From: Bifidobacterium pullorum DSM 20433
GTDB lineage: Bacteria; Actinomycetota; Actinomycetes; Actinomycetales; Bifidobacteriaceae
Direction of reading: 5' to 3'
DNA: 64,000 bases
Assembly (NCBI RefSeq): GCF_000771405.1
Contig: NZ_JDUI01000003.1
Span: forward strand, 1-64,000
The notes under the pieces are model-generated. The model had not been told where the DNA came from. It worked only from the letters and a program-made list of their open reading frames with translations, and searched no databases. Made by a program: the position numbers and the translations under genes. Below are positions 60,919 through 64,000 of the stretch, piece by piece (the stretch's first letter is position 1; every line of letters begins with the position of its first letter).

Positions 60919-61374
60919 TTGGCAACCAAGATTCGTCTGAAGCGCATGGGCAAGAAGTTCTACGCCTTCTACCGCGTGGTCATCACCGATTCCCGCAACA
61001 AGCGTGACGGCAAGGCCATCGAGGAGATCGGCGTCTACGATCCGAACAAGCAGCCCTCGCTGATCCAGATCGATTCCGAGCGCGCTCAGTATTGGCTGGG
61101 TGTCGGCGCGCAGCCGACCGAGCCGGTGCTGAACCTGCTCAAGATCACCGGCGACTGGCAGAAGTTCAAGGGCATCGACGGTGCCGAAGGCACGCTGAAG
61201 ACCGCCGAGGCCGGCCCGGACGCGCAGGCTCGCGTCGAGGCCGTCGAGGCTCAGGCCCAGAAGCTGAAGGCCGCCAAGTCCGAGGCCGCCGCCAAGGCTG
61301 CTGCCGAGGCTGAGGCCCAGGCCGCCGAGGAAGAGGCTCCGGCTGAGGAAGCCCCCGCAGAGGAAGCTGAGTGA
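60919..61374 (+). CDS. rpsP: 30S ribosomal protein S16, TTG start
   Basis: 151 residues starting at a TTG (60919) that gives [26 protein letters not shown] ends 7 bases upstream and no ATG or GTG fits the S16 N-terminus. The S16 core ends near residue 100; the last ~50 residues are an Ala/Glu-rich acidic tail ([16 protein letters not shown]) common in actinobacteria. First gene of rpsP-khpA-rimM-trmD. Confidence 0.97.
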   Translation: MATKIRLKRMGKKFYAFYRVVITDSRNKRDGKAIEEIGVYDPNKQPSLIQIDSERAQYWLGVGAQPTEPVLNLLKITGDWQKFKGIDGAEGTLKTAEAGPDAQARVEAVEAQAQKLKAAKSEAAAKAAAEAEAQAAEEEAPAEEAPAEEAE

Positions 61375-61376
61375 TC

Positions 61377-61610
61377 ATGCTCGCCCAGGCTGTTGAACAT
61401 CTCATCAAGAACATCGTCGATTTTCCGGACGATGTGTCCGTCAAGTCGCATGAGAACGCGCGCGGCGAACTGCTGCGCGTGCGCGTGAACCCCGAGGACA
61501 TCGGCCGCGTGATCGGCCGCAACGGGCGTACGGCAAACGCGATTCGCACCGTGGTGCAGGCGCTGTCCGACCACAAGGTGCGCGTCGATATCATGGACGT
61601 GCGTCGGTAA
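61377..61610 (+). CDS. khpA: KH-domain RNA-binding protein KhpA
   Basis: 77 residues. A KH domain with the GxxG loop in IGRNGRTANAIRTVVQAL. LAQAVEHLIKNIVDFPDDV at the start is conserved. The family partners with KhpB (Jag) in Gram-positives and binds many RNAs. ATG at 61377 chosen by family length; a GTG at 61371 overlapping the rpsP stop has AGGA better spaced and could be the true start. Confidence 0.93.
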   Translation: MLAQAVEHLIKNIVDFPDDVSVKSHENARGELLRVRVNPEDIGRVIGRNGRTANAIRTVVQALSDHKVRVDIMDVRR

Positions 61611-61624
61611 GAGAGTTCCGTAGC

Positions 61625-62314
61625 GTGGAGCGTCAACAACACTCTGACGACCCGCAGCAGCTCGACCTGCTGCGGGTCTGTCGTATCGGTCGCGCGCAGG
61701 GGCTCAAGGGGGAAGTCACCGTGCGCCTGTATACGGACGAACCGGATTACCGGTTCGCTCCCGGTTCCGTGCTGTATGCCCGTGACGGCTCGCAGGAGTA
61801 TGTCGTCGAACGGTCGCGCACGTTCAAGGATCGTTGGATCATCAAGTTCGAGGGCGTCGACGATCGCGACGCCTCCGAAGCGTTGAACGGGGTGGAGCTG
61901 TACGGCGAGGCCGACGACCCCGACCTCATGCTCGAGGAGGACGCCTGGTATCCCCGCGATCTGGTCGGTCTCGAGGCCCGCATGGCCGAGGGCAACGGGC
62001 TCGGCGTGCGGCCCGGGTTGGTGATCGGCAAGGTTGTGGACGTGATCGACGGCGCGCAGTCGCTGCTCAAGATCCGGCTGTCCGACACCTATCTGGCGTC
62101 GTTGGGTGCGGACGGACAGCCCGCCGATGTCGCGGATGGCGAATCGTCCCCCGCACCCGCTCCGACCGCGAACGACGATGGCGAATCGGACGCGCCGCGC
62201 ATCGAAAAGACCGCGCTGGTGCCGTTCGTGGAACAGCTGGTGCCCGACATCGACCTTGGCGAGGGATATCTGACCCTCGATCCGCCCGGCGGCCTGATTC
62301 CCGGCCTCAACTGA
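61625..62314 (+). CDS. rimM: Ribosome maturation factor RimM
   Basis: A 229-residue factor for 30S assembly near S19. LLRVCRIGRAQGLKGEVTVRLYTDEP at the start, then VERSRTFKDRWIIKFEGVDDRD and the PRC-barrel part ending with FVEQLVPDIDLGEGYLTLDPP. An Asp/Ser/Pro-rich insertion of about 30 residues lies at ~165-193. GTG start at 61625. Between khpA and trmD. Confidence 0.94.
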   Translation: MERQQHSDDPQQLDLLRVCRIGRAQGLKGEVTVRLYTDEPDYRFAPGSVLYARDGSQEYVVERSRTFKDRWIIKFEGVDDRDASEALNGVELYGEADDPDLMLEEDAWYPRDLVGLEARMAEGNGLGVRPGLVIGKVVDVIDGAQSLLKIRLSDTYLASLGADGQPADVADGESSPAPAPTANDDGESDAPRIEKTALVPFVEQLVPDIDLGEGYLTLDPPGGLIPGLN

Positions 62315-62403
62315 CGAAGACGACCCAGGCGTGCCGCCATCCGACAACCCGCTGGGAAGGCGCGATGGCATCGCCGTGACTATGGCATGGAGTGGTTATC
62401 CGC

Positions 62404-63339
62404 ATGAAGATCGACATCGTTTCCGTGTTCCCCGAGTACTTCGAAGTGCTGAATCTGAGCCTGTTCGGCAAGGCCCAGGCCAAGGGACTCGTCGAGGTGC
62501 ACGCGCACAACCTGCGCGATTGGACGCACGACGTGCATCATTCCGTGGATGACACCCCGGTCGGCGGCGGCGCAGGCATGGTGATGAAGCCCGAGGTCTG
62601 GGCCGAATGCCTCGACGACCTGCTGGGGCTGGCTCCCGTGGAAGTGGGCACGGATACGCCTGCCACCGCCGCATCGTCTCCTGCCGGGGTTGCCCCCATG
62701 TTGTCCGAATCGGGGGATTCTTTCCATTGCAACGTTGCGTATGACGGCAAAACGCAAGAATCCCCCGATTCGGACACGACGGCGGACGCCACCGTGCTCA
62801 TCTTCCCGAACCCCTCCGCGCCCCTGTTCACCCAGCGCGACGCCACCGAGCTGAGCCGCGCCGGCCGTCTGGTCTTCGGCTGCGGCCGCTATGAGGGATA
62901 CGACGCGCGCATCCCCGCGTACTACCGCGCCCAGGGTGTGGACGTGCGCGAATATTCAATCGGCGACTACGTGCTCAACGGCGGCGAGGTAGCCGTGTCG
63001 GTGATGCTCGAGGCCATCACCCGTCTGCTGCCCGGATTCATGGGCAATCCGGATTCCATCGTGGAGGAGTCCTATACGGGAGGCAACGCGCTGCTCGAAC
63101 ACCGCCAGTACACGAAACCGGCCACCTGGCGGGGCATGGCAGTCCCGGACATCCTGCTGTCCGGCGACCACGGCAAGGTGGACCGCTTCCGCCGCGACGA
63201 GGCCCTGGCCCGCACCAATGAAATCCGCCCGGACCTCATTGAGCGTCTCGATTGCAGAGCGCTCGACAAGGCCGACCGCAAGACGCTGATGGCGCTGGGA
63301 TGGGAGGTCTCCGGCGAGCATCCGCGTCACTTGGGATGA
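62404..63339 (+). CDS. trmD: tRNA (guanine37-N1)-methyltransferase TrmD carrying a palindromic insert
   Basis: A 311-residue SPOUT methyltransferase, against about 250 in E. coli. It methylates G37 of tRNAs with Pro, Leu and Arg anticodons that start with G36. MKIDIVSVFPEYFEVLNLSL, DDTPVGGGAGMVMKPEVW, LVFGCGRYEGYDARI, SIGDYVLNGGEVAVSVMLEA and LLPGFMGNP mark the catalytic domain with its knot. Residues 100-124 (LSESGDS..ESPDSD) are encoded by a palindromic element of family B (62701-62777), placed between GMVMKPEVW and TVLIFPNPSAPLF. Frame is kept and there is no stop. Confidence 0.97.
   Translation: MKIDIVSVFPEYFEVLNLSLFGKAQAKGLVEVHAHNLRDWTHDVHHSVDDTPVGGGAGMVMKPEVWAECLDDLLGLAPVEVGTDTPATAASSPAGVAPMLSESGDSFHCNVAYDGKTQESPDSDTTADATVLIFPNPSAPLFTQRDATELSRAGRLVFGCGRYEGYDARIPAYYRAQGVDVREYSIGDYVLNGGEVAVSVMLEAITRLLPGFMGNPDSIVEESYTGGNALLEHRQYTKPATWRGMAVPDILLSGDHGKVDRFRRDEALARTNEIRPDLIERLDCRALDKADRKTLMALGWEVSGEHPRHLG
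62701..62777. repeat. Family B palindromic element, copy inside trmD
   Basis: Arms 62702-62722 and 62756-62776 are perfect 21-bp inverted repeats of the family, with the same 33-bp spacing as the intergenic copy at 27457-27535; the inner part differs. In the trmD frame it contributes 25 sense codons; the intergenic copy read in the same phase contains a TAG. Confidence 0.93.
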
Positions 63340-63343
63340 CGGG

Positions 63344-63997
63344 CTAGACGGCCTCGATATAGTGGACCGCGGTTTCGCCGTAATCGCGTCGGTCGGTGAT
63401 CCGCCATCCCGCGGGAGGCTTCGGCTCGTCGCTGCGGGTCGACCGTTCCAGCACGATCACCGTGCCCGATACCGCCAATCCCGACGTCGCCAGATCCGCA
63501 AGCAGACGGTTGCAGGCCTCCGTGGTGAACGCGTAGGGCGGGTCGATGAAGATCACGTCAAAGGGCTGGACCGAACCGGTCTCGCCGACCGCTTCGGGCT
63601 GAGGCCCCGGAGCCGCGTCTCCGGGGACCATGGTCTCGTGTCGCGGCAGCCTCGTGTAGCCGGCCACGTACTGTTCGGCGCGTTTGCGCACCAACCGCAC
63701 GCTCATGCCGGGCTCCCAGGCATTGTTGCGACGCAGCTGCGCGAACGTCCCGGAGATCAGCGATGCCGCCGGCGCCGCCGATTCGATCGAAACCAGTTCC
63801 TTCGCACCGCGCGACAACGCCTCGATGCCCAACGCGCCGGTTCCCGCGAACAGATCGAGCACGCGGGCGTCCTCCAACACATTCCAGGATTCCAGCCTGG
63901 AGAAGATGGCCTCCTTGGTACGGTCGGTCGTCGGCCGCGTGCCGCTCTTCGCCGCCTTGAGCTCCAAACCTTTGAATCGTCCTGCAATCACACGCAT
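63344..63997 (-). CDS. rsmD: 16S rRNA (guanine966-N2)-methyltransferase RsmD
   Basis: A 217-residue S-adenosylmethionine-dependent enzyme. MRVIAGRFKGLELKA, RPTTDRTKEAIFSRL, the SAM-binding DLFAGTGALGIEALSRGA and the catalytic FIDPPYAF motif are all present. A short Pro/Gly-rich insertion (about 124-142) separates the last two. Its end lies 4 bp after trmD, converging on it; the start is at the right window edge but complete. Confidence 0.95.
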   Translation of the reverse strand: MRVIAGRFKGLELKAAKSGTRPTTDRTKEAIFSRLESWNVLEDARVLDLFAGTGALGIEALSRGAKELVSIESAAPAASLISGTFAQLRRNNAWEPGMSVRLVRKRAEQYVAGYTRLPRHETMVPGDAAPGPQPEAVGETGSVQPFDVIFIDPPYAFTTEACNRLLADLATSGLAVSGTVIVLERSTRSDEPKPPAGWRITDRRDYGETAVHYIEAV

Positions 63998-64000
63998 ATC

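Noticed and set aside
62110-62205. The rimM insertion as a further palindromic element
   Set aside because: The segment repeats GATGGCGAATCG-like words but has no inverted arms comparable with family A or B; it looks like ordinary low-complexity expansion.

Overview
The window is a GC-rich chromosomal segment of a high-GC Gram-positive bacterium, very probably a Bifidobacterium. The main reasons are a giant type I fatty-acid synthase behind an accC-accD pair, a long RNase E/G with an arginine-rich N-terminus, actinobacterial markers (DUF3039, a SepIVA-like protein beside coaD, DUF177-rpmF-rnc) and a full acetolactate synthase operon. No phage, IS element, CRISPR array or rRNA operon was found. 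Most genes are housekeeping genes. The accessory interest lies in small repeats and in two small clusters.

Layout. 1-11 kb: biotin and fatty-acid synthesis on the minus strand (biotin carboxylase/BCCP, carboxyltransferase, then FAS I running off the left edge), with biotin transporter bioY and biotin ligase birA next to it. 11-14 kb: a polytopic membrane protein translationally coupled to a PucR-type regulator. 14-17 kb: tRNA-Trp-secE-nusG and rplK-rplA. 17-22 kb: aspartate aminotransferase, proB, obg, rpmA, rplU. 22-26 kb: RNase E/G and dapE. 26-30 kb: an AEC-type transporter and a two-gene ABC exporter. 30-33 kb: rplS-lepB-rnhB. 33-35 kb: a DUF362 / ECF S-component / DUF1893 cluster of unknown purpose. 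35-41 kb: pgi, a membrane acyltransferase, tRNA-Thr, tRNA-Leu, a second AEC transporter. 40-47 kb: rdgB, rph, pncB, an aldo-keto reductase, DUF3039, coaD, a SepIVA-like gene, DUF177, rpmF, rnc. 47-51 kb: ilvB-ilvN and a FitAB/VapBC-type toxin-antitoxin pair. 51-58 kb: an ABC-F ATPase, a glutamine amidotransferase, cysS, a CDF metal transporter. 58-64 kb: ffh, an endonuclease/phosphatase-fold membrane protein, rpsP-khpA-rimM-trmD, rsmD.

The most unusual content is the number of unrelated short repeat families between genes. These are three copies of a ~135-bp imperfect palindrome; two copies of a ~79-bp palindrome, one of which lies in frame inside trmD; two arrays of ~52-56-bp hairpin units with GTGGTACGG/CCGTACCAC ends; a 36-bp perfect palindrome before the toxin-antitoxin pair; and several 33-63-bp degenerate tandem repeats. 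The trmD insertion and the DUF362/ECF/DUF1893 cluster are the best candidates for something not yet described. All functional calls rest on motif recognition by eye; no database search was run.
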